Origin: Micropterus salmoides
Taxonomy: Eukaryota; Chordata; Actinopteri; Centrarchiformes; Centrarchidae
Length of the DNA stretch: 64,000 bases
Direction: 5' to 3'
NCBI RefSeq assembly: GCF_014851395.1
Contig: NW_024040040.1
Span: forward strand, 21,123,000 to 21,186,999
Part shown: positions 1-11,755 of the stretch, one piece after another
Position numbering within the stretch: the stretch's first letter is position 1
How the letters are laid out: every line of letters starts with the position of its first letter
The notes under the pieces: model-generated
Told to the model about the DNA's origin: nothing
Databases searched by the model: none
Seen by the model: only the letters and a program-made list of their open reading frames with translations
Translations under genes and position numbers: made by a program

Positions 1-48
1 GCGCTTACAAGTGCGAGGGCCCGCCCAACGCTGCTTGCAGCTTTAATT
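1..48 (-). repeat. Family F repeat, 5' terminal fragment (reverse copy)
   Basis: The window opens inside the forward-5' end of a family F copy lying in reverse orientation. It holds the GC-rich leader and the short hairpin GCTGCTTGCAGC, then ends in TTTAATT. The next copy follows with no spacer, so copies are stacked head to tail. Confidence 0.8.
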
Positions 49-88
49 AGGGCCCGAGCACGACCGTGCGAGGTCCCTATTGAATTTC

Positions 89-121
<33 letters not shown>

Positions 122-3100
122 CTGCAAAGTAGGCCCAAATGACATGGCCTAAACATACTCGAAAACTCACCAAAATTTGCAAACATGTCAGAACCGGTGA
201 AAAATTTCGTATTCTACAAGTTTCGCACATGGGCGTGGCAAAATGACTCGCTAGCGCCACCTAGAAAATTGGAAATGATTAGCCCCTCGTTCACGTTCAA
301 CCTACATGTACGAAATTTTCTGGGGACATGTATCGTATCAAGACGCACAAAAAAGCCTCAAGAACCCATAGCCTAAAGTCAACAGGAAGTCGGCCATTTT
401 GAATTTTATGGCCATTTTTGGATGATTTACACACTTCGTACTTTAACGAACTCCTCCTAGGGATTTAGTCGGATCGACGTCAAATTTCTGCTGTGCCTTC
501 TAAAGGCATTGACGATGAAAAGTTGTGCTATTTGCGCGTTTTCGTCAATGGGCGTGTCCGTGGCGTCGATGATTCGCAATGAAACAGGAAGTTGTTGTAA
601 CTTCAGTGTACATGCTCACATCTGGACCAAACTGTACATGTAGGATGAGAGTCCCGCCCTGAACACATGTACATGCCGACATTCACCCACAGTCATAGCG
701 CCACCTGCTGGCAACAGAAAGTGACCTTTAACGAAGCAGCCCCCGCCGCACGTTTCACCTACGTGCACGAATTTTCTGTGGTACGTGTATCTTGTCCAGA
801 CGCACAAAAAAGCCTCTGGAGCCATAGCCTAAATCAACAGGAAGTCGGCCATTTTGAATTTTACGTCAAATTTTGGATGATTTACACACTTCGTACTTTA
901 ACGAACTCCTCCTAGGGATTTAGTCCGACCGACCTCAAATTTGTGCTGTGCCTTCTAAAGGCATTGAAGATGAAAAGTTGTGCTATTTGCAAGTTTTCGT
1001 CAATGGGCGTGTCCGTGGCGTCGATGATTCGCCATGACACGGAAGTTGTCGTAACTTCAGTGTACATGCTCACATCTGGACCAAACTGTACATGTAGGAT
1101 GAGAGTCCCGCCCTGAACACATGTACATGCTGACATTCACCCACAGTCATAGCGCCACCTGCTGGCAACAGGAAGTGACTTTTAACGAAGCAGCCCCCGC
1201 CGCACGTTTCACCTACGTGCACGAATTTTCTGTGGTACGTGTATCTTGTCCAGACGCACAAAAAAGCCTCTTGGAGCCATAGCCTAAATCAACAGGAAGT
1301 CGGCCATTTTGAATTTTACGTCAAATTTTGGATGATTTACACACTTCGTACTTTAACGAACTCCTCCTAGGGATTTAGTCCGACCGACCTCAAATTTTGC
1401 TGTGCCTTCTAAAGGCATTGAAGATGAAAAGTTGTGCTATTTGCAAGTTTTCGTCAATGGGCGTGTCCGTGGCGTGGCGTCAAAGATCAGCTCTTCGCCA
1501 TGACACGGAAGTTGTCGTAACTTCAGTGTACATGCTCACATCTGGACCAAACTGTACATGTAGGATGAGAGTCCCGCCCTGAACACATGTACATGCTGAC
1601 ATTCACACAGTCATAGCGCCACCTGCTGGCAACAGGAAGTGACTTTTAACGAAGCAGCCCCCGCCGCACGTTTACCTACGTGCACGAATTTTCTGTGGTA
1701 CGTGTATCTTGTCCAGACGCACAAAAAAGCCTCTTGGAGCGATGCCCTAAAATCAACAGGAAGTCGGCCATTTTGAATTTTACGTCAAATTTTGGATGAT
1801 TTACACACTTCGTACTTTAACGAACTCCTCCTAGGGATTTAGTCCGACCGACTTCAAATTTGTGCTGTGCCTTCTAAAGGCATTGAAGATGAAAAGTTGT
1901 GCTATTTGCGAGTTTTCGTCAATGGGTGTGTCCGTGGCGTGGCGTCAGAGATCAAGTCTTCGCCATGACACAGGAAGTTGTTGTAACTTCAGTGTACATG
2001 CTCACATCTGAACCAAACTTTACGTGCTTGATAACTCTCCCACCCCGCTATGGAGGACCGATCCTGACACAGTCAGAAATAAATACAGAAATAAATAAAT
2101 GCTCAATAAATAAATAAGCATCCAATTAAATACACAAAAAAATAAAGTAAATAAATAAATGTAGGTAGTAATTAAATTATACAAGGAGACATAAATGTAT
2201 ATATTTTAATTAGTGCCTTTACTTATTCACCTTTGTTATAATTACCTTATTTGTTTATTCAACTTTATTTATTACTAATTTTTTAATGTATTTATTTATG
2301 TGTGTGTTTTAATATTTTTGTCTGTTTTATTCTTCCTTTGTTTATTTACCTTATTTATTTTCACCCATGGTATTTATTTCTGCCTGTCTTTTTTAAATTT
2401 TTGTATGCATTTCTGCCTCATTATGCAAATGAGGAGGGGCTGTGTCTCAAGGGGTCATCTTCTCTGCTATTGGTGGACCAGTCAGACAGGAGAGCTCCTA
2501 CTCTGCCTGCAGACATCAACGATCTTGCCCCTCACACAGTCAGATGGCTTCCTTCAGTGCGCTGAGGTGTTTAACAACTCTGAAGACAATACTACCAGCA
2601 ATGTCTTCCTTCTCTTTTCACGTAGACGCTCCGACAGACAGTGCTTTCAGTTTGCTGCATGCATGGACACAGAACTGCGGTATAGGGAGAAGCACACGGT
2701 CAGCTGGCTGCAGCTAAATCTGGAGTGCACTCGTATTCAATTCTGTATGGTAAATTCAGTTTTAACGGAGCAGAGCGAGCTGACAGGCAGAGTTAGAGAC
2801 TTTTTCTGTCCGTTTCTCTCTTTACAAAGACGCATGTTGCAGTCAGAGTCTTCTCTGAAGTCTCAGTGCGAGAGCACATACAACACAATTTATCAAATTA
2901 CACAACGGATATACAGTATGAAAATAAGATTGATTGGATTATACTCACAGGAAGTATAAAACCTGTTACATGCGTAACACAGTAATGTCAGGGAAATTAC
3001 TTTACTTAGATTTAAGTACTGCAGTTGTACATTTGAAATACCTTCCTACCTTTCTGATAGGAAGCCTTCTTGAGGTGGTATAAAACATTTCTTCTTATAT

Positions 3101-4036
3101 TCTGATTTGAGTTGTGGACAACTATGACCACATGAATTAAAAATTAAACATTTCACTGCCCAAGTCAGCTATAACACAAGTCTTGTTCATCAGACTACAT
3201 GCTGTACAGTATTTGTGGACAGATTTTGTCCCAGGATTTATTATGCATTTCTTCTTCTTCGTTGCATGATTTAGAATAATAAGGTGAGAAATGGGTCTAT
3301 TCTGAGTTCATCCTGCACTGCAGCAGCTAATAAAGTCCATTTAATCCCAAAAACGCTTTTCTTTTAGGCAGGCTGGAGCAGAAAACAACTCACCTTTCTC
3401 AAGTTGTACAGTAATGTCACATGTGTATGAAGGTGGATCAAACAAGCTAATCTTAAATGTCAAAGTAGAGAGGAGCCTAGTAGGCCTATTTATTTTCATT
3501 CATTACACAATATGAATAAGCTATGCAGACAGTTGTAAAGAAAGAACATCTTTTTCTTCTGTTCTCTACTTGTTATAGTTACACAGTATTAGGGGTGTGG
3601 GCTGTATTAAAAGTATCCACTGTTCTCCCATGCTCTAACACACAGTAACGATGAAATGTGTGCTGTTCTCACATTCTTCCTCTGTATGTACACATAAACA
3701 ACAAGGCAGGGAAATATAAAAGGAATTATTTTATTGTTTGGGTACATTATTGTTCAGTGTACATGCTCACATCTGAAAAAACTTTACGTGCTTGATAACT
3801 CTCCCACCCCGCAGACATCTACACACCAATACCGATTTATATTCATAGCGGCAAGTGCTATGTAGCTCCACATAGGGGACACAGGAAGTGACATATAGCA
3901 CCTTCATGCGGCGTCGGAACCGCGTAGGAAATTCACAGCCGCACCGGCAGAGCTCCAGAATATGCAACTCGGCCGGCTCACACGCGGACGCGCTACAAGT
4001 GCGAGGGCCCGCCCAACGCTGCTTGCAGCTTTAATT
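49..4036 (-). repeat. Family F composite repeat, full copy (R2)
   Basis: Read on the + strand this is the reverse of the F element. It begins with the GC-rich tail hairpin (49-100), then poly(T) of about 30 nt, then a variant unit from about 122. Tandem units follow, with the marker CGGCCATTTTGAATTT at 391, 846, 1301 and 1765, giving periods of 455, 455 and 464 bp. The inner AT-rich and unique-sequence block spans about 2050-3755. The leader and AGCTTTAATT terminus end at about 4036. Units contain GCGCCACCTGCTGG at 698, 1152 and 1616, which reads as the CTCF core on the - strand. No open frame here resembles a transposase or reverse transcriptase. The family is probably non-autonomous and of unassigned class. 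Confidence 0.85.
698..1629 (-). promoter_or_regulatory. Three CTCF core motif matches in R2
   Basis: GCGCCACCTGCTGG at 698-711, 1152-1165 and 1616-1629, spaced by the unit length (454 and 464 bp). Each is a full match to CCASYAGRKGGCRS on the - strand. Confidence 0.5.
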
Positions 4037-4077
4037 AGGGCCGAGCACGCGTGCGAGGTCCCTATTGAATGCTTTTT

Positions 4078-4108
<31 letters not shown>

Positions 4109-7100
4109 CTGCAAAGTAGGCCAATGACATGGCCTAAACATACTCGAAAACTCACCAAAATTTGCAAACATGTCAGAACCGGTGAAAAATTTCGTATTCT
4201 ACAAGTTTCGCACATGGGCGTGCAAAATGACTCGCTAGCGCCACCTAGAAAATTGGAAAAAATTAGCCCCTCGTTCACGTTCAACCTACATGTACGAAAT
4301 TTTCTGGGGACATGTATCGTCAAGACGCACAAAAAAGCCTCAAGAACCCATAGCCTAAAGTCAACAGGAAGTCGGCCATTTTGAATTTTATGGCCATTTT
4401 GGATGATTTACACACTTCGTACTTTAACGAACTCCTCCTAGGGATTTAGTCGGATCGACGTCAAATTTCTGCTGTGCCTTCTAAAGGCATTGACGATGAA
4501 AAGTTGTGCTATTTGCGAGTTTTCGTCAATGGGCGTGTCCGTGGCGTCGATGATTCGCATGAAACAGGAAGTTGTTGTAACTTCAGTGTACATGCTCACA
4601 TCTGGACCAAACTGTACATGTAGGATGAGAGTCCCGCCCTGAACACATGTACATGCCGACATTCACCCACAGTCATAGCGCCACCTGCTGGCAACAGAAA
4701 GTGACCTTTAACGAAGCAGCCCCCGCCGCACGTTTCACCTACGTGCACGAATTTTCTGTGGTACGTGTATCTTGTCCAGACGCACAAAAAAGTCTCTTGG
4801 AGCCATAGCCTAAACCAACAGGAAGTCGGCCATTTTGAATTTTACGTCAAATTTTGGATGATTTACACACTTCGTACTTTAACGAACTCCTCCTAGGGAT
4901 TTAGTCCGACCGACCTCAAATTTTGCTGTGCCTTCTAAAGGCATTGAAGATGAAAAGTTGTGCTATTTGCAAGTTTTCGTCAATGGGCGTGTCCGTGGCG
5001 TGGCGTCAAAGATCACTCTTCGCCATGACACGGAAGTTGTCGTAACTTCAGTGTACATGCTCACATCTGGACCAAACTGTACATGTAGGATGAGAGTCCC
5101 GCCCTGAACACATGTACATGCTGACATTCACCCACAGTCATAGCGCCACCTGCTGGCAACAGGAAGTGACTTTTAACGAAGCAGCCCCCGCCGCACGTTT
5201 TACCTACGTGCACGAATTTTCTGTGGTACGTGTATCTTGTCCAGACGCACAAAAAAGCCTCTTGGAGCGATGCCCTAAAATCAACAGGAAGTCGGCCATT
5301 TTGAATTTTACGTCAAATTTTGGATGATTTACACACTTCGTACTTTAACGAACTCCTCCTAGGGATTTAGTCCGACCGACTTCAAATTTGTGCTGTGCCT
5401 TCTAAAGGCATTGAAGATGAAAAGTTGTGCTATTTGCGAGTTTTCGTCAATGGGTGTGTCCGTGGCGTGGCGTCAGAGATCAAGTCTTCGCCATGACACA
5501 GGAAGTTGTTGTAACTTCAGTGTACATGCTCACATCTGAACCAAACTTTACGTGCTTGATAACTCTCCCACCCCGCTATGGAGGACCGATCCTGACACAG
5601 TCAGAAATAAATACAGAAATAAATAAATGCTCAATAAATAAATAAGCATCCAATTAAATACACAAAAAAATAAGTAAATAAATAAATGTAGGTAGTAATT
5701 AAATTATACAAGGAGACATAAATGTATATATTTTAATTAGTGCCTTTACTTATTCACCTTTGTTATAATTACCTTATTTGTTTATTCAACTTTATTTATT
5801 ACTAATTTTTTAATGTATTTATTTATGTGTGTGTTTAATATTTTTGTCTGTTTTATTCTTCCTTTGTATTTATTTACCTTATTTATTTTCACCCATGGTA
5901 TTTATTTCTGCCTTTTTTAAATTTTGTATGCATTTCTGCTCATTATGCAAATGAGGAGGGGCTGTGTCTCAAGGGGTCATCTTCTCTGCTATTGGTGGAC
6001 CAGTCAGACAGGAGAGCTCCTACTCTGCCTGCAGACATCAACGATCTTGCCCCTCACACAGTCAGATGGCTTCCTTCAGTGCGCTGAGGGTTTAACAACT
6101 CTGAAGACAATACTACCAGCAATGTCTTCCTTCTCTTTTCACGTAGAGCTCCGACAGACAGTGCTTTCAGTTTGCTGCATGCATGGACACAGAACTGCGG
6201 TATAGGGAGAAGCACACGGTCAGCTGGCTGCAGCTAAATCTGGAGTGCACTCGTATTCAATTCTGTATGGTAAATTCAGTTTTAACGGAGCAGAGCGAGC
6301 TGACAGGCAGAGTTAGAGACTTTTTCTGTCCGTTTCTCTCTTTACAAAGACGCATGTTGCAGTCAGAGTCTTCTCTGAGATGCGAGCACGACATACAACA
6401 CAATTTATCAAATTACACAACGGATATACAGTATGAAAATAAGATTGATTGGATTATACTCACAGGAAGTATAAAACCTCTTACATGGGTCTATTAAAAG
6501 TAAAGTAACACAAAAATGTCAGGGAAATTACTTTACTTAGATTTAAGTACTGCAGTTGTACATTTGAAATACCTTCCTACCTTTCTGATAGGAAGCCTTC
6601 TTGAGGTGGTATAAAACATTTCTTCTTATATTCTGATTTGAGTTGTGGACAACTATGACCACATGAATTAAAAAAACATTTCACTGCCCAAGTCAGCTAT
6701 AACACAAGTCTTGTCATCAGACTACATGCTGTACAGTATTTGTGGACAGATTTTGTCCCAGGATTTTTATGCATTTCTTCTTCTTCGTTGCATGATTTAG
6801 AATAATAAGGTGAGAAATGGGTCTATTCTGAGTTCATCCTGCACTGCAGCAGCTAATAAAGTCCATTTAATCCCAAAACGCTTTTCTTTTAGGCAGGCTG
6901 GAGCAGAAAACAACTCACCTTTCTCAAGTTGTACAGTAATGTCACATGTGTATGAAGGTGGATCAAACAAGCTAATCTTAAATGTCAAAGTAGAGAGGAG
7001 CCTAGTAGGCCTATTTATTTCATTCATTACACAATATGAATAAGCTATGCAGACAGTTGTAAAGAAAGAACATCTTTTTCTTCTGTTCTCTACTTGTTAT

Positions 7101-7553
7101 AGTTACACAGTATTAGGGGTGTGGGCTGTATTAAAAGTATCCACTGTTCTCCCATGCTCTAACACACAGTAACGATGAAATGTGTGCTGTTCTCACATTC
7201 TTCCTCTGTATGTACACATAAACAACAAGGCAGGGAAATATAAAAGGAATTTATTTTATTGTTTGGGTACATTATTGTTCAGTGTACATGCTCACATCTG
7301 AAACAAACTTTACGTGCTTGATAACTCTCCCACCCCGCAGACATCTACACGCATACCGATTTATATTCATAGCGGCAAGTGCTATGTAGCTCCACATAGG
7401 GGACACAGGAAGTGACATATACACCTTCATGCGGCGTCAAACGCGTAGAAATTCACAGCCGCACCGGCAGAGCTCCAGAATATGCAACTCGGCCGGCTCA
7501 CGCGGACGCGCTTATAAGTGCGAGGGCCGCCCAACGCTGCTTGCAGCTTTAAT
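4037..7553 (-). repeat. Family F composite repeat, full copy (R3)
   Basis: This second complete reverse-orientation copy abuts R2. It has the same order: tail hairpin, poly(T) at about 4078-4108, variant unit, two standard units, AT-rich block from about 5577, unique inner block to about 7278, leader and AGCTTTAATT terminus. It has one standard unit fewer than R2, so unit number varies between copies. CTCF-core matches are at 4678-4691 and 5143-5156. Near identity to R2 suggests recent duplication or homogenisation. Confidence 0.85.
4678..5156 (-). promoter_or_regulatory. Two CTCF core motif matches in R3
   Basis: Exact matches at 4678-4691 and 5143-5156 on the - strand, one per standard unit. 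A further one lies in R4 at 8144-8157. Confidence 0.5.
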
Positions 7554-9886
7554 TTTTTTTTTTTTTTTTTTTCTGCAAAGTAGGCCAATGACATGGCCTA
7601 AACATACTCGAAAACTCACCAAAATTTGCAAACATGTCAGAACCGGTGAAAAATTTCGTATTCTACAAGTTTCGCACATGGGCGTGGCAAAATGACTCGC
7701 TAGCGCCACCTAGAAAATTGGAAAAATTAGCCCCTCGTTCACGTTCAACCTACATGTACGAAATTTTCTGGGGACATGTATCATATCAAGACGCACAAAA
7801 AAGCCTCAAGAACCCATAGCCTAAAGTCAACAGGAAGTCGGCCATTTGAATTTTACGGCCATTTTTGGATGATTTACACACTTCGTACTTTAACGAACTC
7901 CTCCTAGGGATTTAGTCGGATCGACGTCAAATTTCTGCTGTGCCTTCTAAAGGCATTGAGATGAAAAGTTGTGCTATTTGCGCGTTTTCGTCAATGGGGT
8001 GTCCGTGCGTGGCGTCGATGATTCGCATGAAACAGGAAGTTGTTGTAACTTCAGTGTATGCTCACATCTGGACCAAACTGTACATGTAGGATGAGAGTCC
8101 CGCCCTGAACACATGTACATGCCGACATTCACCCACAGTCATAGCGCCACCTGCTGGCAACAGGAAGTGACCTTTAACGAAGCAGCCCCCGCCGCACGTT
8201 TCACCTACGTGCACGAATTTTCTGTGGTACGTGTATCTTGTCCAGACGCACAAAAAAGCCTCTTGGAGCGATGCCTAAAATCAACAGGAAGTCGGCCATT
8301 TTGAATTTTACGTCAAATTTTGGATGATTTACACACTTCGTACTTTAACGAACTCCTCCTAGGGATTTAGTCCGACCGACCTCAAATTTGTGCTGTGCCT
8401 TCTAAAGGCATTGAAGATGAAAAGTTGTGCTATTTGAGTTTTCGTCAATGGGTGTGTCCGTGGCGTGGCGTCAAGATCAAGTCTTCGCCATGACACAGGA
8501 AGTTGTTGTAACTTACGTGTACATGCTCACATCTGAACCAAACTTACGTGCTGACAAGGGGTCATTCTCTGCTATTGGTGGACCAGTCAGACAGGAGAGC
8601 CTACTCTGCCTGCAGACATCAACGATCTTGCCCTCACACAGTCAGATGGCTTCCTCAGTGCTGAGTGTTTAACAACTCTGAAGACAATACTACCAGCAAT
8701 GTCTTCTCTTTTCACGTAGACGCTATGACAGACAGTGCTTTCAGTTGCTGCATGCATGGACACAGAACTGCGGTATAGGGAGAAGCACACGGTCAGCTGG
8801 CTGCAGCTAAATCTGGAGTGCACTCGTATTCAATTCTGTATGGAAATTCAGTTTTAACGGAGCAGAGCGAGCTGACAGGCAGAAGAGTAGAGACTTTTCT
8901 GTCCGTTTCTCTCTTTACAAAGACGCGTTGCAGTCAGAGTCTTCTCTGAGATGCGAGCACGACTACAACACAATTTATCAAATACACATCGGATATACAG
9001 TATGAAATAAGATTGATTGGATTATACTCACAGGAAGTATAAAACGTGTTACATGGTCTATTAAAAGTAAGTAACACAAAAATGTCAGGGAAATTACTTA
9101 CTTAGTTAAGTACTGCAGTTGTACATTGAAATACCTTCCTACCTTTCTGATAGGAAGCCTTCTTGAGGTGGTATAAAACATTTCTTCTTATATTCTGATT
9201 TGAGTTGTGGACAACTATGACCACATGAATTAAAAAAAACATTTCACTGCCCAAGTCAGCTGATAACACAAGTCTTGTTCATCAGACTACATGCTGTACA
9301 GTATTGTGGACAGATTTGTCCCAGGATTATTATGCATTTTTCTCTTCGTTGCAGTTTAGAATAATAAGGTGAGAAATGGGTTATTCTGAGTTCATCCTGC
9401 ACTGCAGCAGCTAATAAAGTCCATTTAATCCCAAAAACGCTTTCTTTTAGGCAGGCTGGAGCAGAAAACAAACTCCCTTTCTCAAGTTGTACAGTAATGT
9501 CACATGTGTATGAAGGTGGATCAAACAAGCTAATCTTAAATGTCAAAGTAGAGAGGAGCCTAGTAGGCCTATTATTTTCATTCATTACACAATATGAATA
9601 AGCTATGCAGACAGTTAAAGAAAGAACATCTTTTCTTCTGTTCTCTACTTGTTATAGTTACACAGTATTAGGGGTGTGGGCTGTATTAAAAGATCCACTG
9701 TTTCTCCCATGCTCTAACACACAGTAACGATGGAAATGTGTGCTGTTCTCACATTCTCTCTGTATGTACACATAAACAACAAGGCAGGGAAATATAAAGG
9801 AATGTATTTTTTTGTTGGGTACATTATTGTTCAGTGTACATGATCACATCTGAAACAAACTTACGTGCTGATAACTCTCCCACCCC
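7554..9886 (-). repeat. Family F composite repeat, truncated at assembly gap (R4)
   Basis: This copy starts directly with poly(T) and lacks the tail hairpin unit. It carries the variant unit, a standard unit (CTCF-core match at 8144-8157) and part of the inner block. The AT-rich section, including the octamer, is missing: unit sequence jumps to inner-block sequence near 8552. Compared with R2 and R3 it has many scattered one- and two-base deletions outside homopolymers. Its sequence enters the N gap at 9887, before the leader. Confidence 0.8.
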
Positions 9887-10386
9887 NNNNNNNNNNNNNN
9901 NNNNNNNNNNNNNNNNNNNNNNNNNNNNNNNNNNNNNNNNNNNNNNNNNNNNNNNNNNNNNNNNNNNNNNNNNNNNNNNNNNNNNNNNNNNNNNNNNNNN
10001 NNNNNNNNNNNNNNNNNNNNNNNNNNNNNNNNNNNNNNNNNNNNNNNNNNNNNNNNNNNNNNNNNNNNNNNNNNNNNNNNNNNNNNNNNNNNNNNNNNNN
10101 NNNNNNNNNNNNNNNNNNNNNNNNNNNNNNNNNNNNNNNNNNNNNNNNNNNNNNNNNNNNNNNNNNNNNNNNNNNNNNNNNNNNNNNNNNNNNNNNNNNN
10201 NNNNNNNNNNNNNNNNNNNNNNNNNNNNNNNNNNNNNNNNNNNNNNNNNNNNNNNNNNNNNNNNNNNNNNNNNNNNNNNNNNNNNNNNNNNNNNNNNNNN
10301 NNNNNNNNNNNNNNNNNNNNNNNNNNNNNNNNNNNNNNNNNNNNNNNNNNNNNNNNNNNNNNNNNNNNNNNNNNNNNNNNNNNNNN
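9887..10386. other. Assembly gap, 500 N
   Basis: Exactly 500 N, the usual placeholder for a gap of unknown size. The left side ends inside a family F array and the right side is non-F sequence, so the assembly probably collapsed or broke in the repeat. Kif5c exon 1 could lie in the missing DNA or beyond the window start. Confidence 0.99.
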
Positions 10387-11370
10387 TCAGAGGAGGAAAC
10401 TCACCCGAAGCTCTGCAGGCAGGCTGGGGATGCCAAGTGCGCAATAAGCCTGTAGTCCGATAGTAGGTTATTACAGCAGCATAACAATTATTTCCTTGTT
10501 ACAGAATCTGATGGTATATAAAAGAGAAAGTATTCAGCACAGACATTCTATTAATCTGCAGAGAAATATTAGGAATTTGTGCTGCTCTTCTGTCAGTTTA
10601 AACTTTCTATAATGCTATAATAAAAGCTGATGTGATAATAAATAAAGCCCACAGAAAATAATACCACGTGTCAAAACTCTGCAAAACATGTTTCAACAAA
10701 ACACTGTAAGATTCCTACTTAAAATACCTTTATAGAGTACTACAGAGTGATAGGCTGCTACTGATAATAATTTAATATTTGTTCAGAGACCAGCATTAAC
10801 ATAAACAAAGAAAATTTATATATGTTTGCATATCTTTGAAATCTTGGCAAATATTTATATTAGTTAGAAGCAGACAAGTCTAGGAAATACTTTTTTAAAT
10901 ATGTAAATACCATAGAATACCATTGTATTGTTATAGTGGTACCAGATCACAAAGAATTTGAACATTTTTGTGGAAAAGGGATGAAAGTGCAACTTCAAAA
11001 TCAAACTTCAAACACTTGTAGCCTAAACGTGTGGAGAAAAACAAAGAAAATGATAATCTTTTAAGTCCTTGTCAAGCAGCTTCATGTTAAAACTTGTCCA
11101 GAGAGAATTGCCGCAGAGGTCGCAAACAGTTCAGAAAGAAATAATTAGGAGGTCCGGAGGTCACAGCAACATCAGTACTATATTTATCTACAGTGTGAAT
11201 CATATGGATACAAGGCTGCCTGAGATTTGGTTTAGATTTAGTTTAGAGCATCTATTAGGCGTTGTGTTTGTTTTCTTCTCCTTGCAAATCCAGGTGGATG
11301 GTGCTAACACAAATAACTTTCACTCTAAGATGAGTTATTAAAAAGCTATTATAAATTTGGTACGTTCATC
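10387..11370. other. No gene or recognised repeat seen
   Basis: AT-rich single-copy-looking sequence with stops in all frames. I see no exon that could encode the kinesin-1 N-terminus and no recognised repeat. If exon 1 lies further upstream, this is part of kif5c intron 1. Confidence 0.5.
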
Positions 11371-11490
11371 CAATTCAATTCAATTCAATTCAATTCAATT
11401 TTATTTATATAGCGCCAAATCACAACAACAGTTATCTCACAGCGCTTTTCATAAAAGAGCAGGTCTAGACCATACTCTGTGATGATATCC
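11371..11490 (-). repeat. LINE 3'-tail fragment (AATTC repeat plus 3' UTR end)
   Basis: A run of AATTC pentamers is followed by TTTATTTATATAGCGCC and the next hundred bases. These match, almost base for base, the 3' end of the larger LINE copy at 22204-22315. It is a 5'-truncated insertion of the same L2-like family in the same orientation. Confidence 0.75.
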
Positions 11491-11755
11491 ATCCTTGACC
11501 TCAACCATCTGATGCTCAAACAAGGTTACTGTTTTTTTCCAAAATAGAGAAAAACCAGTCTGAAAAACTGTTTTCTTTTTGTCTGTACCAAAAGTAATGT
11601 TTCATTCTTAAAAAAAAAAACTAACTAAAAAAACTCAGGGGTGCAGAAGTCCTAGATGATGTATTTTCACAGGCATCCTTGGGCATAGCGCAGTAGTTAA
11701 GTCTAACAAGACAAGAAAATAAAAAATCCAAGCATGGAAATAAAAATCAATGGAA

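Noticed and set aside
616..825. Recurrent 63-residue frame (MCVWTRYTYHRKFVHVGETC...) in about ten places
   Set aside because: It is the antisense frame of the F unit, present wherever the unit is. Its opposite frame is equally open, so it reflects repeat copies, not a gene.
2300..2959. Open frame of 219 codons, with similar frames at 45495-46160 and 48253-48831
   Set aside because: It spans the AT-rich and inner block of family F. Its conservation is explained by recent copying. Other copies (R3, R4) break it, composition is not protein-like, and no domain is recognisable.
3280..3510. Frame of about 76 residues in the inner F block (FDPPSYTCDITVQLEKGELF...)
   Set aside because: Open in several copies but frameshifted in others, with no start context, splice sites or recognised family. 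It could be a captured exon, but I cannot support it.
1..9886. CRISPR-like array or satellite
   Set aside because: The spacing repeats are 455-465-bp units with internal structure in a eukaryotic intron-bearing context, not short repeats with unique spacers.
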